A DNA stretch of 64,000 nt from Paraburkholderia lacunae (lineage in GTDB: Bacteria > Pseudomonadota > Gammaproteobacteria > Burkholderiales > Burkholderiaceae): positions 1-64,000 of the forward strand of contig NZ_QHKS01000008.1 in NCBI RefSeq assembly GCF_003353175.1. Reading direction: 5' to 3'. Under the pieces are notes generated by a model. The model was not told where the DNA came from, searched no databases, and saw nothing but the letters and a program-made list of their open reading frames with translations. How positions within the stretch are numbered: the first letter of the stretch is position 1; the number at the start of each line of letters is the position of its first letter. Made by a program: the position numbers and the translations under genes. This document shows positions 18,829-28,457 of the stretch, in pieces.

Positions 18829-20106
18829 TCAGCCGAGGCTCAGTGACGAGCGCGTAAAGCGCCCATAGATGACGTACAACACGAGCGTCGCGGCAAGCAG
18901 TAAACCGCCGAGCGCACACGCCATGCCCCAGTTGATCGTCACGTTCGTAAAGTACGCGACGTAGTAGCTGACCATCTGATCGTTCGGTCCGCCGAGCAGG
19001 GCCGGCGTGATGTAGTAGCCGATCGCCAGGATGAACACCAGCAACGCGCCCGCGCCGATGCCCGGATACGTTTGCGGCACGTACACGCGCCAGAACGCGG
19101 CGAACGGATGGCTGCCGAGCGACACAGCCGCGCGCTGGTAGGTCGGCGGGATCGACTTCATCACGCTGTACAGCGGCAGGATCATGAACGGCAGGAGGAT
19201 GTGCGTCATCGAAATGTAGACGCCGGTGCGGTTGAACAGCAGCGCGAGCGGATCATGCAGCAGTCCGCTGCCGATCAGCGCCTTGTTCACCAGCCCTTCG
19301 CTTTGCAGAATCACGATCCACGCCGCGACGCGCACGAGAATCGACGTCCAGAACGGAATCAGCACCAGAATCATGACCAGATTCGCGCGACGGTCGGAGA
19401 GCGTCGAGATCCAGTAAGCGAGCGGATAGCCAAGCAGCAGCGCGAAGATCGTCACGACCACGCCAATCACGAAGGTGCGGCTGAATACGGTGAGATAAAT
19501 CTGTTGGTCAGGATCGGTCGGGATGATGTGGCCGAACGCATCCTGCTTGTGATCGAGCGAAGCTAGCAGATAGAACGGCGAATACGTGCTGGAATTCTTC
19601 GCAATCGCCTGCCAGTAAGTAATGTTGTTCCAGCGTTCGTCGAGTTCAACGAACTTCGCATGGACCTGGGCAGGCGTGAGCGTCAACGGTTTGCTGTTGT
19701 CGTCGGCGAACGGCATGGCGTGTGCCGACTTCGCGATCAGCGAGCGATAGCCTGGAATCTCCACGTTCAGCCGTCGCGCCAGCGCACCCATGCCTTCGCT
19801 GTCCGCAATCGCGGTGAGGTCGACCGCCAACGCGGCATAAACCGCGTCAGGAGGAGGCGTCTTGCGGTCCCACCCGCTCAGTGTACTCAGCGTATGCGGC
19901 AATGCGCCGACCACTTCCGGATTCTGCGCGGCGCGTGTCAACAGCGCACCGATCGGCACCACGAAAATCAGCAGCAGAAAAATGGCGAGCGGCGCGATCA
20001 GCAGCAGCGCCATGGCGCGCTTCCTGGCTTCGGCGGCCTTCAGTTCGCGTTTGAGCCGAGCGCTCGACTCGGGCGTCGAATCCGCGGCAATCGTCATACT
20101 AGTCAC
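18829..20106 (-). CDS. potB: Polyamine-type ABC transporter permease (PotB-like), long form
   Basis: This 425-residue permease is longer than typical PotB (about 285) because of an insert of about 140 residues (about 70-205) between the first helix and the rest of the membrane domain, probably a periplasmic domain. The EAA loop reads RAAVSLGSHPFAAFWRVYVP. The GGAG Shine-Dalgarno lies about 11 bases before the ATG and directly abuts a palindromic repeat array on its upstream side. Confidence 0.87.
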   Translation of the reverse strand: MTSMTIAADSTPESSARLKRELKAAEARKRAMALLLIAPLAIFLLLIFVVPIGALLTRAAQNPEVVGALPHTLSTLSGWDRKTPPPDAVYAALAVDLTAIADSEGMGALARRLNVEIPGYRSLIAKSAHAMPFADDNSKPLTLTPAQVHAKFVELDERWNNITYWQAIAKNSSTYSPFYLLASLDHKQDAFGHIIPTDPDQQIYLTVFSRTFVIGVVVTIFALLLGYPLAYWISTLSDRRANLVMILVLIPFWTSILVRVAAWIVILQSEGLVNKALIGSGLLHDPLALLFNRTGVYISMTHILLPFMILPLYSVMKSIPPTYQRAAVSLGSHPFAAFWRVYVPQTYPGIGAGALLVFILAIGYYITPALLGGPNDQMVSYYVAYFTNVTINWGMACALGGLLLAATLVLYVIYGRFTRSSLSLG

Positions 20107-20116
20107 ACCCGTCTCC

Positions 20117-20385
20117 TGTCGATCGGAGTTAGCGTGTCGACCAGAGTTGGCGCTTTAGCGCCTACTCTGGTCCCATAGCGCTTACTCCGATCCCATGCAA
20201 AGCTGTCGACCAGAGTTGGCGCTTTAGCGCTTACTCTGGTCCCATGCTGAGGCTGCCTGGAGTTAGTGCTTCAGCACTTACTCCAGGCCCGCAGCGGTCG
20301 ATCGGAGTTAGCGCTTTGGCTGTCGACCGGAGTTCACGCTTTAGCGTGTTACTCCAGTCCCATGCAAAGCGCTTACTCCGATCCC
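20117..20385. repeat. Array of nested palindromic repeats (REP-like) in the pot operon
   Basis: The unit is about 43 bases: TGTCGACCAGAGTTGGCGC, the loop TTTA, then GCGC[C/T]TACTCTGGTCCCATG. Units: a half-unit at 20117-20134, a full unit inside it at 20135-20176, then the missing half at 20177-20197; a full unit at 20204-20246; a divergent unit at 20256-20290; a half-unit at 20297-20317 holding a full unit at 20321-20364, then the other half at 20367-20385. Two units thus carry another unit inserted at the loop. Each arm can fold into a long hairpin in mRNA. Confidence 0.85.
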
Positions 20386-20442
20386 TGCATCAAGCCGTGC
20401 GCGCACATCGTTCAGATAGGCGCGCGTTGTGCTGCACCGATA

Positions 20443-20475
20443 CGGCACGGCTTCACCAACAAAGAAACCGTGCCG
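20443..20475 (-). terminator. Hairpin downstream of the binding-protein gene
   Basis: CGGCACGG (20443-20450) pairs with CCGTGCCG (20468-20475), an 8-base stem with a 17-base loop, just after the binding-protein stop. There is no strong T-run, so it may stabilise the upstream mRNA end or attenuate read-through into potB rather than stop transcription fully. Confidence 0.4.
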
Positions 20476-20491
20476 CCTCATACGAGCCTGA

Positions 20492-21541
20492 TTACTTCGA
20501 AGCCCACGACGAAAAACGCTGCTCCAGCTCATCGCCATGATCGGTCCAGAACGAGAGGTTCTGCAGCACGGCGTTCTTGCCGTTGGCCGGTGAATTCGGC
20601 AGATCGGCAAGCGTCTTCGCATCGAGCGACTTGATCGCCGCCACATTCACCGGACCGTAGGCGATGTGATGCGCGTATTCCGCCTGGGGCTTGGGCGAAA
20701 TCGAATAGGCGATGTACTTCTCGGCCAGCGCCTTGTTCGGTGAACCCTTCGGAATACCCCAGTAGTCGAGGTCGTAAATGCTGCCGTTCCAGACCACCTT
20801 CAGGTTCTTGCCTTCCCGCTGCGCGGCGTCGATACGGCCGTTGTACGCGGTGGACATCACCACGTCACCCGCGACGAGGAACTGCGGCGGCTGTGCGCCC
20901 GCTTCCCACCACTGGATATTCGGCTTCAGTTCGTCGAGCTTCTTGAACGCGCGGTCCTGACCTTCCTTGGTGGCGAGCACCTTGTAGACGTCCTTCGGCG
21001 GCACGCCGTCGGCCATCAGCGCGAACTCCAGGTTGTAGCGCGCGCCCTTGCGCATCGCGCGCTTGCCCGGGAATTTCTTCACATCCCAGAAGTCGGCCCA
21101 GCCGGTCGGCGCGGTTTTCAGCTTGTCGGCGTTATAGGCGAGTGCCGTCGACCACACGAAGAAACCCACGCCGCAAGTTTGCGGCGCTTCCGGAATCAGA
21201 TCCGACTTCTTGCCGATCTTCGACCAGTCGAGCTTCTCGTACAGCCCTTCGTCGCAGCCGCGGCCGATGTCGCCGGATTCGACTTCCACCACGTCCCAGT
21301 TCACATGCTTCGCTTCGACCATCGCCTTCACTTTGGCCTGCTCACCGTTGTATTCGACGGCGGTCACCTTGTTGCTGGTTTGCGCTTCGAACGGCTGATT
21401 GAATGCAGCCTTTTGCGCGTCGCCATTCGCGCCGCCGAAATTGACGACGGTCAGTTCGGCTGCATTGACCTGCGCGGCGCCCAGCGCGAGCGCCATGGCG
21501 CCGACAGCGATGGCGCAGCGCGATTTCCCGATCTTGCTCAT
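20492..21541 (-). CDS. potD: Polyamine-type periplasmic substrate-binding protein (PotD-like)
   Basis: This 349-residue protein has a signal peptide ending near residue 27 (ALGAAQVNAAE). The mature part begins LTVVNFGGANGDAQ, the PotD/family-1 solute-binding fold, and includes FFVWSTALAYNADKL and LDYWGIPKGSPNKALAEKYI. It captures the substrate for the two permeases. The 385-base gap to potB is long for an operon and is filled by the repeats, which may uncouple the level of this abundant protein from that of the permeases. Confidence 0.88.
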   Translation of the reverse strand: MSKIGKSRCAIAVGAMALALGAAQVNAAELTVVNFGGANGDAQKAAFNQPFEAQTSNKVTAVEYNGEQAKVKAMVEAKHVNWDVVEVESGDIGRGCDEGLYEKLDWSKIGKKSDLIPEAPQTCGVGFFVWSTALAYNADKLKTAPTGWADFWDVKKFPGKRAMRKGARYNLEFALMADGVPPKDVYKVLATKEGQDRAFKKLDELKPNIQWWEAGAQPPQFLVAGDVVMSTAYNGRIDAAQREGKNLKVVWNGSIYDLDYWGIPKGSPNKALAEKYIAYSISPKPQAEYAHHIAYGPVNVAAIKSLDAKTLADLPNSPANGKNAVLQNLSFWTDHGDELEQRFSSWASK

Positions 21542-21637
21542 GGTGTGTTGCTCTCCTTTGGTGGTTTGCTTCCAGCTAAGTACGATGCGACTTTTTTATG
21601 TGCTGCCTGCGTTGAACTACCCGTGCATCAAACGCGC

Positions 21638-22735
21638 TCACGCCCCTGCAAACACCCGCAGATGCTCGGGTGCGAACTCCAGCGCGACCGGCGCGCCGGG
21701 GGCGAAGCCCTCGAGTGCGTCGGTGCCGAGCGGCACCTTGACGAAGCACTCGTCCTGCTCCGGCAGGCCACAGCGCATGCGCACGTGGTCGCCGAAATAA
21801 ATCAGTCCGCGCGCCTCGCCAGCCAGCGCGTTGGCGCCAGGGCGCGAGACCCCTGTGGCAAGCTTCATCCGCTCGGGCCGGATGCACGCCACCGCCGGCG
21901 TACCCGCCCGCGCGCCACCGATATTGCGGCCGGTAAGCCGCGTGCCGTCAATCAGATGAAACTCGCAGTACTCGCCGTCGACGTTCGCGATCGTACCGCG
22001 CAGCTTGTTGCTGTCGCCGATGAAGTTCGCCACGAACTCGTTGCAGGGCGATTCGTACAGCCGGTCGACGGTATCGAGTTGCTGCACGATGCCTTTGTCG
22101 AACACGGCGACGCGGTCCGACATGGTCAGTGCCTCGCCCTGGTCGTGCGTGACGTACACGAAGGTGACGCCGAGTTTCTCGTGCAATGATTTAAGTTCGT
22201 ACTGCATGTGTTCGCGCAACTGCTTGTCCAGCGCGCCGAGCGGCTCGTCCATCAGCACGAGCTTCGGCTCGAACACCAGCGCCCGCGCCAACGCGATACG
22301 CTGCTGCTGGCCACCGGAGAGCTGCGCCGGATAACGTTTTGCGAAGCTCTCCATGCGCACCATCTTCAGCGCGTTATTCACGCGATGCGCGCGCTCTTCT
22401 GCCGAAAGCTTGCGTACAGTGAGCGGATACGCGACGTTCTGTTCGACCGTCAGATGCGGAAACAGCGCGTAGTTCTGAAACACCATGCCGATGTTGCGCT
22501 TATGCGGCGGCACGGTATTGAGCAGCGTGCCGTCCAGCCAGATCTCGCCGCCGGTGGGGAATTCGAATCCCGCCAGCATCATCAGACAAGTGGTTTTCCC
22601 CGAACCCGAAGGTCCGAGCAGCGTCAGGAATTCGCCCTGATAGATATCCAGATCGAGCTGTTTGACGACCAGCGTTTCGCCGTCGTACGTCTTGCGCACA
22701 CCCCGAAAGCTGACGATCACGTCATCGGTTTTCAT
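21638..22735 (-). CDS. potA: Polyamine-type ABC transporter ATPase (PotA-like)
   Basis: This 365-residue ATPase has Walker A GPSGSGKTT at 41-49, signature LSGGQQQR, Walker B LVLMDEPLGALD, the switch His in VTHDQ, and a C-terminal TOBE domain (about 285-360). It is the first gene of the transporter operon, divergent from the MocR regulator with about 140 bases between them. Confidence 0.92.
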   Translation of the reverse strand: MKTDDVIVSFRGVRKTYDGETLVVKQLDLDIYQGEFLTLLGPSGSGKTTCLMMLAGFEFPTGGEIWLDGTLLNTVPPHKRNIGMVFQNYALFPHLTVEQNVAYPLTVRKLSAEERAHRVNNALKMVRMESFAKRYPAQLSGGQQQRIALARALVFEPKLVLMDEPLGALDKQLREHMQYELKSLHEKLGVTFVYVTHDQGEALTMSDRVAVFDKGIVQQLDTVDRLYESPCNEFVANFIGDSNKLRGTIANVDGEYCEFHLIDGTRLTGRNIGGARAGTPAVACIRPERMKLATGVSRPGANALAGEARGLIYFGDHVRMRCGLPEQDECFVKVPLGTDALEGFAPGAPVALEFAPEHLRVFAGA

Positions 22736-22831
22736 CGCCTAGTCTCCTCTGTCTGGCTGCTACGGTCCGGCTGGCTCCCTCGTCGAAACAAAGGGATCGC
22801 AACAATTGCGTGGCTCACTATAGTCCCTTAC

Positions 22832-22874
22832 GGTTCTACAATATGGAACCATTTCATTATTCCGGATAGAACCA
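22832..22874. promoter_or_regulatory. Candidate MocR operator and divergent promoter
   Basis: GGTTCTA at 22832-22838 faces TGGAACC at 22844-22850 as an inverted pair, and TAGAACC at 22867-22873 repeats the latter 23 bases on. TACAAT at 22837-22842 could be a -10 box. Two direct plus one inverted half-site is a pattern reported for MocR-type regulators. It overlaps the start region of the regulator gene, consistent with autoregulation and control of potA. Confidence 0.5.
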
Positions 22875-22875
22875 C

Positions 22876-24420
22876 TTGGACACCGTGATCTTGTCGGATT
22901 GGCTCGCCGCGCGGCTCGACCGCGCGGCTGCCGAACCGGTCTACAGGCAGACATTGCGACTGATGCAGCAGGCCATCCTGACCGGTCAGTTGCCGCCCGG
23001 CACCAAACTGCCCAGTTCGCGCACACTCGCGGGCGACCTCGGGATCGCGCGCAACACGGTGCTGCACGTCTACGACCAGCTGACCGCCGAAGGCTATGTG
23101 ATCTCGACCACCGGCAGCGGCACGTATGTCGCCGACACGCGGCCGGACAGCGTTGCCGTGAATGCGCGCAAGAAGCCGGTGGCGAGCGTCGATACGCAAG
23201 GCAATCCGGCCGCCCCGGCGGCGAAACCGCCGAAACGCGATCTCGACGACCTCTCCAGCCGCGGACGAAGGCTGATCGATCAGGCCGGCGTATCGGCCAA
23301 ACAATGGGGCGCGTTCATGCCGGGCGTACCCGACGTCTCCGAATTTCCGGCGCGCATATGGAGCCGCTTGCAGGCAAGGTTGTGGAAAGAAGCCAATCCC
23401 GATCTTCTGACTTACGCGCCCGGCGGCGGCTATCGGCCGCTGCGGCGCGCGCTGTCCGATTACCTGCGCGTCGCGCGCTCGGTGAACTGCACACCGGACC
23501 AGATCATCATCACGACGGGTATTCATCAGTCGATCGATCTCGCGGTGCGTTTGCTGACCGACGTCGGCGATCGCGCGTGGGTCGAAGAACCGTGCTATTG
23601 GGGCGCGCGCAGCGTGCTGCAATCGTCGGGGATTACGCTGGTGCCGGTGCCGGTCGACGACGAAGGGCTCAACCCGCGCGAGCAGGATCTGCAGCAACCG
23701 CCGCGCCTCGCGCTCGTCACGCCGTCGCATCAGTATCCGCTCGGGATGGTGATGAGTCTTGCGCGCCGCCGCACGCTGCTCGAATACGCGCGCCAGCACA
23801 ACGTGTGGATCATCGAGGACGATTACGACAGCGAGTTCCGTTACGGCAGCCGTCCGCTTGCATCGCTGCAAGGACTCGACGACGCCGGCCAGGTGATCTA
23901 CGTCGGCAGTTTGGGCAAGATGCTGTTTCCGGGTTTGCGGATCGGCTACATGATCGCGCCGGAGCATCTGGTGGATACGTTTCGCACGGGCGTTGCCGAA
24001 CTGTACCGTGAGGGGCAGTTGATGCAGCAGGCGGTGATGACCGATTTCATCATGGACGGCCACCTGACGTCGCACGTGCGGCGTATGCGGGCGCTGTACG
24101 GCGAGCGCCGGCAGATTCTGATCGACGCGATCACCGCCCGTTTCGGCGACGCATTGCCGGTGATGGGCGACGAGGCCGGCTTGCATCTGGTGCTCGGCCT
24201 GCCCGATCACGCGAACGATCGCGCGGTAACGGCCGCCGCTTTCGATGCCGGCGTGATCGTGCGGCCGCTCGCCAGTTACTACAGCAGCGAGACGCCCGCG
24301 CGGCGAGGGCTGTTGCTGGGTTACGCGTGCGTCGCAAACGACAAGATCGGCCCGGCATTCGACACGCTTGCTCGCGTGATCGAGCAGACGGCGTTGAAAG
24401 CGCCGACGCGCGCCGCTTGA
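22876..24420 (+). CDS. MocR-family regulator (GntR HTH fused to PLP aminotransferase fold)
   Basis: This protein of up to 514 residues uses a TTG at 22876 or the GTG at 22885. The N-terminal winged HTH (about 18-88; LPSSRTLAGDLGIARNTV) is followed by a linker and a fold-type I aminotransferase domain with the PLP Lys348 (YVGSLGKMLFPGLRIGYM) and IIEDDYDSEF. MocR proteins sense amines or amino acids through PLP. Divergence from a polyamine-type transporter suggests it controls that operon. It converges with the DUF748 gene, 43 bases apart. Confidence 0.9.
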   Translation: MDTVILSDWLAARLDRAAAEPVYRQTLRLMQQAILTGQLPPGTKLPSSRTLAGDLGIARNTVLHVYDQLTAEGYVISTTGSGTYVADTRPDSVAVNARKKPVASVDTQGNPAAPAAKPPKRDLDDLSSRGRRLIDQAGVSAKQWGAFMPGVPDVSEFPARIWSRLQARLWKEANPDLLTYAPGGGYRPLRRALSDYLRVARSVNCTPDQIIITTGIHQSIDLAVRLLTDVGDRAWVEEPCYWGARSVLQSSGITLVPVPVDDEGLNPREQDLQQPPRLALVTPSHQYPLGMVMSLARRRTLLEYARQHNVWIIEDDYDSEFRYGSRPLASLQGLDDAGQVIYVGSLGKMLFPGLRIGYMIAPEHLVDTFRTGVAELYREGQLMQQAVMTDFIMDGHLTSHVRRMRALYGERRQILIDAITARFGDALPVMGDEAGLHLVLGLPDHANDRAVTAAAFDAGVIVRPLASYYSSETPARRGLLLGYACVANDKIGPAFDTLARVIEQTALKAPTRAA

Positions 24421-24463
24421 CCGCACGCCTTTGCAATAGCCTAGGCGTGCCGTCCACTAAGCA

Positions 24464-27400
24464 TCACTTCAAGCCAAAGTCCACGCGCGTCGTCGCGCCC
24501 TTGTCCTTGATGCCTTCCGCGTTCAGTTTCGGCGCGACGACAAACACGCGGCTGCTGTCGATCTTGCCTTCGAGATACTGCTGGACGCTTTGCGCCCGTT
24601 CTTGCGCAAGATTACGCAAGCTAGCGTCGTCGATCGGTGCGTTGGCGGCCAGCGCGCTCTTCATTTCGTCGTCCGGCAGGCTCTTGGTCAGGCCGACAAA
24701 ATTGCGCGGCTTCTTGAAGTCGGCCGCCTTGTAGGCCTTGGTCAGGTACTTGTCGTATTCCTTCGGATCGACGGTGACGGTCGACAGATCCACGCTCTCG
24801 CCATTACCCACCACGTCCTTGATCTTCTGCTGCTTGACCACCCGCTCGACATAACGGTCACGCAACCCTGGTTCGTCGACAGCAGGATCGACGCGGCCGA
24901 TCAGGTCGATACGAATCGACGTCTTGTCGGCCAAGGCCTTCACGATCGTATCGAGCTTTTTTTCACCTGCGTCCGAGAGTGTCGCCGAACCCGGATCGAA
25001 CTCGACGTAGCCCATTTCCTCGCCGCCACCGCCGCCGAATGCGTGGGCGATCAGCGAGAACGGCGCGGTCACGGCCTTCTGCAACAGATTCAGCACCGCG
25101 TGCCAGATCAGCCCGCCGATGCTGAACTCCGGATTCGACAACGAGCCCGACACCGGCAGATTCACATCGATTTCGCCGCGCGAGTTTTTCAGCAGCGAGA
25201 TCGCGAGGCGCACCGGCAGCTTGGTCGCCGTATCGTTCTCGACGTGATCGCCGAAGGTGAGCTGATCGATGAACAGGTGGTTGTCCGCGTTCAACTGGTC
25301 GTTGTCGAGCTTGTAGTGCAGATCGACGTTCAGCTTGCCTTTGGTGATCGGATACCCGGCGTATTTCGCCGAATACGGCGTGAGGTTGGTCAGCTCGATA
25401 TCGTGCGCGCTGGCAGTCAGATCGAGCGACGGTTTGGCGATCAGCGGATTGACCGTGCCGCGAATCGACAGCGGGCCGTTGGCGGCCAGTTTTGCGGCGA
25501 TGTCGACGGGCGCCGGCGTGGTCGATTGCGTGCCGAACGCGCCGACCGTGCCTTGAATGCCGACGAGGTTCGCGGAAAAGTTCGGTTTGACGAAGTTGTC
25601 GGTGTAGGTCACGCGGCCCTGTTGCAGCACCAGCTGGCCGAAATGCAGCTTGACCGGGCTTTGCGGCGGCGTGGCGGCGGTCACGGTGGCCGGTGTTGCC
25701 GACGATGCCGGCACCGGCGCCGACGCCACCTCGGGCGCCGATGCCGCTTGCGGCGTCAACGGCACCGGCTCGGCGCCGCTCTTTTCGCGCGTCAGCGACT
25801 GCGCCGCGCCACTTTCGTGCGCGACCACGTCGCTGAGATTCAGCTTGCCTTGCGCGTTGAGCAGCACACGGCCATAGAACTTCGTGAACGTCACGCGCCC
25901 CGCGTCGACAACGGTGCCGCGCTCGTCGTAGTCGGCCTTCAGGTTGGTCAGCGCGAGCGAACCCCAGCCGGCGAACGGGTCCGACGTGGCCTTGTCGAGC
26001 ATCCGCACGTCGACCAGCGCCATATCGCCGCGGTAGCTCGCTTTCAGCGCCTTCGCCTGGGTCAGCGCGAGTTCGCCGTTCGCGTTGAGCAACGCGCTCG
26101 CGATCACCGCATTCAGCGCGCTGCCGAAGTACGGTTCGAAGGCCGCCGCGTCGAGCCGGTTCGCGTTCACCTTCAACGCGAGTTTGAGCGGCGTCGCCGT
26201 GACATTGCCGGTCACGCCGAGCGTGCCTTTCTTGTTCAGCGTCGCCTGCAGATCGATCGGCAGCGGGCGGCTCAGGTCATCGCTGATCTGCTGCACTTTG
26301 AGTTGCAGCGGTGTGACGCTCAGCTTGACCGGTTGCGGCGTGGTGTTGTCGGTGAAATTGGCGGTCGCGTCTTTCAGGTTGAGCTCGCCGATCTTGTAGT
26401 GCCACGCTGGCCCCTGCTCTTCTGCCTTCTTCACCGCATGAGTCACCGTGCGTTGCTGCTCGGCCTGATGCAGGCCGGCGAGCGCGGCGAGGTCGATGCT
26501 GCCGTCCTTCAGACGCTGCGCATTGACGACCAGTCCGGTCGTGTCGACACCGGCAAGATCGGCAGTGCGGCCCGCCACGTCGACCTGCTTGACCGTCACG
26601 CGGCCTTGCGCGAGCGAGACGGCCGGCTCCTTGCTGCCGCGCGCCGCGATTTTCAGCGACTGCAGATCCAGTTGCGTGTCGGTGACCATCACGGCCGCCG
26701 GCGACTTCGACCAGTTCGCGCCGACGTTCGCCGTCGCGGAAAGCGCGCCGTCGACAACTTGCGCCGCGGTCGCGGTGTCGAGATACGGTTGCAGCATCGG
26801 CAACGGCAGTGACTTCAAATCGAGCTTCGCGCTGGCGGTCCTGGTGACGAGGCCGAATGCGCCCGCCGCGCCGAGCGAGCCGGCGGCGTCCTTGAAGCCG
26901 GTGTTCACCGTGTAATGCGCGGGCGCGTTGGCGAGCGTCGAAAAGTCCGTCAACGTGACGTCCAGTTTTTGCAAGCCGAGGTCGACAGGTCGCGAGGCCG
27001 CTTCGTCGTGAACATTCACCGTGCCGTCATTGAGCGCGAAGCGCTTGATCGACAGGTCCAAAGGTGGTGCGGCTTTTTCCATGGCGGCGGCGCCGGACGC
27101 CGCAACCGGCGCGCTGGCCGGATTCTTCGCCGTGGCGGTGGCCGATGCCGATGAGGATGCAGCCGCAGGTGCGGAAGCCGCACCTGCCGGCTCAGTTGCG
27201 AACAGCCGCTCGACACTCAGCACCCCCGCTTTATCACGCGCAAGATTGGCGGTCGGCGCGTCGATGCGGATATCGTCGAAGTGATACGCGCTCTTTAACG
27301 GCTCCAGCGTCGCGGCGGCCACATGCAGCGCACGCGCCGCGAAAAACGGCGCCTTGCTTTGATCGCGCACGTCCACATCGTTCATATCGACAGTGCCCGC

Positions 27401-28258
27401 CACGCGCAGCGACGGCGTGTCGTTGGAGACCACGAAGTTGAGCTTGAGATCGGTGGACAGCTTGCCGCTCTGCACGATCACCGGCAGTTTGGTCGGCACG
27501 TAGGACATGAGACGCGGTACGTCGAGCCCGTCAAAGCGCAGCGACACTTCCGACTCACGCGACGCCGCAAACGGCTTGGTCTTGCCGTCAATGGCGAGCG
27601 GACTGCCGTCGATCCGCGCACGCAACAACGGCTCGACAAAGATATTGGTTTTCGAAGGCAGCGTCGCGATGAACGGAATGCCGAGCTTCCATTGATCGAT
27701 CACGTGCGTGGCGCCGAGCAATTTATCGTCGAACGTGATCTGGCCGTTTTCGAGGCGGATGTTCGACACGGAGAAGAGCGTCGGTTTGCTGGAGGGCTGG
27801 GACGGCTGCTTCGCGAACTTCTCGATCAGATCGGTGAAATTGAAGCGCTGCGCATCGTAGCGAACAATGTGAAAGCGCGGCGAATCGAGCTGTATTTCGT
27901 CGACGATCGGCGCGGCGCGAAACAGCGAACTCCACGAAGGCTGCACAATGAGCCGCGAAATATCGACGAAATCGCCTGCGTCGCCGCGCTCGCCGATATG
28001 CACGCGATCGGCTTCGAGCTTGAGCGTGTATGGATTGAGGGCGATGCGCCCGATCGTGGCGGGCCGGTCGAGTTGCTTGCTGAGCTGCCGCTCGGCGATG
28101 TGGCGAATCAGCGGCGGGGCCGCGAAAAAGCCGAGTAGGCCGAATAGGACGAGGAAGATCAGCAGACCGGTGATGACACGCCGGGTACGGCGTGACTGCG
28201 CGACCTCGCGCACGGTCTGTATGGAAGATGCCAGTGTTGCTTTATTGAGGCTTGCCAT
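24464..28258 (-). CDS. DUF748 / AsmA-like envelope protein
   Basis: This very large protein (1264 residues) starts at ATG 28256-28258; the frame is open further upstream, but the segment before MASLNKA lacks coding character. One N-terminal membrane helix (about residues 32-53) is followed by DUF748 repeats resembling AsmA-type lipid-transfer proteins (EADRVHIGERGDAGDFV, FNFTDLIEKFA), with Ala/Pro/Ser linkers (about 360-395 and 820-860). The C-terminus (about 1085-1264) has an OmpA-like module starting YVEFDPGSATLSDAGEKKLD. It is probably periplasm-spanning and involved in envelope maintenance; there is no biochemical proof. Confidence 0.85.
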   Translation of the reverse strand: MASLNKATLASSIQTVREVAQSRRTRRVITGLLIFLVLFGLLGFFAAPPLIRHIAERQLSKQLDRPATIGRIALNPYTLKLEADRVHIGERGDAGDFVDISRLIVQPSWSSLFRAAPIVDEIQLDSPRFHIVRYDAQRFNFTDLIEKFAKQPSQPSSKPTLFSVSNIRLENGQITFDDKLLGATHVIDQWKLGIPFIATLPSKTNIFVEPLLRARIDGSPLAIDGKTKPFAASRESEVSLRFDGLDVPRLMSYVPTKLPVIVQSGKLSTDLKLNFVVSNDTPSLRVAGTVDMNDVDVRDQSKAPFFAARALHVAAATLEPLKSAYHFDDIRIDAPTANLARDKAGVLSVERLFATEPAGAASAPAAASSSASATATAKNPASAPVAASGAAAMEKAAPPLDLSIKRFALNDGTVNVHDEAASRPVDLGLQKLDVTLTDFSTLANAPAHYTVNTGFKDAAGSLGAAGAFGLVTRTASAKLDLKSLPLPMLQPYLDTATAAQVVDGALSATANVGANWSKSPAAVMVTDTQLDLQSLKIAARGSKEPAVSLAQGRVTVKQVDVAGRTADLAGVDTTGLVVNAQRLKDGSIDLAALAGLHQAEQQRTVTHAVKKAEEQGPAWHYKIGELNLKDATANFTDNTTPQPVKLSVTPLQLKVQQISDDLSRPLPIDLQATLNKKGTLGVTGNVTATPLKLALKVNANRLDAAAFEPYFGSALNAVIASALLNANGELALTQAKALKASYRGDMALVDVRMLDKATSDPFAGWGSLALTNLKADYDERGTVVDAGRVTFTKFYGRVLLNAQGKLNLSDVVAHESGAAQSLTREKSGAEPVPLTPQAASAPEVASAPVPASSATPATVTAATPPQSPVKLHFGQLVLQQGRVTYTDNFVKPNFSANLVGIQGTVGAFGTQSTTPAPVDIAAKLAANGPLSIRGTVNPLIAKPSLDLTASAHDIELTNLTPYSAKYAGYPITKGKLNVDLHYKLDNDQLNADNHLFIDQLTFGDHVENDTATKLPVRLAISLLKNSRGEIDVNLPVSGSLSNPEFSIGGLIWHAVLNLLQKAVTAPFSLIAHAFGGGGGEEMGYVEFDPGSATLSDAGEKKLDTIVKALADKTSIRIDLIGRVDPAVDEPGLRDRYVERVVKQQKIKDVVGNGESVDLSTVTVDPKEYDKYLTKAYKAADFKKPRNFVGLTKSLPDDEMKSALAANAPIDDASLRNLAQERAQSVQQYLEGKIDSSRVFVVAPKLNAEGIKDKGATTRVDFGLK

Positions 28259-28457
28259 GCTCGGTCTTGGGTAGTGCGGCGGCAAGCCCGCCGCGAAAAC
28301 GAAAATCCCGCAAGCGGCAGTATAAGACGTGTACCTTGCATGGAACAGAAATGTAAGCCGTGGCTTACACATTGATCCGCGGGACAGCATAGCGTGTCCG
28401 TTGCGCGAGGCAACGGACACGCGCTTACCTGGACGTCACGCCCCGATCGTTGTCATG

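Noticed and set aside
22828..24426. Minus-strand open frame of 532 residues
   Set aside because: It is antisense to the MocR regulator, whose HTH and PLP-lysine motifs are clear. The minus frame is Arg/His-rich without motifs.
24590..26812. Plus-strand open frame of 740 residues
   Set aside because: It is antisense to the DUF748 gene; the sequence is Arg-rich and shows no domain. High GC content suppresses stops in the opposite frame.
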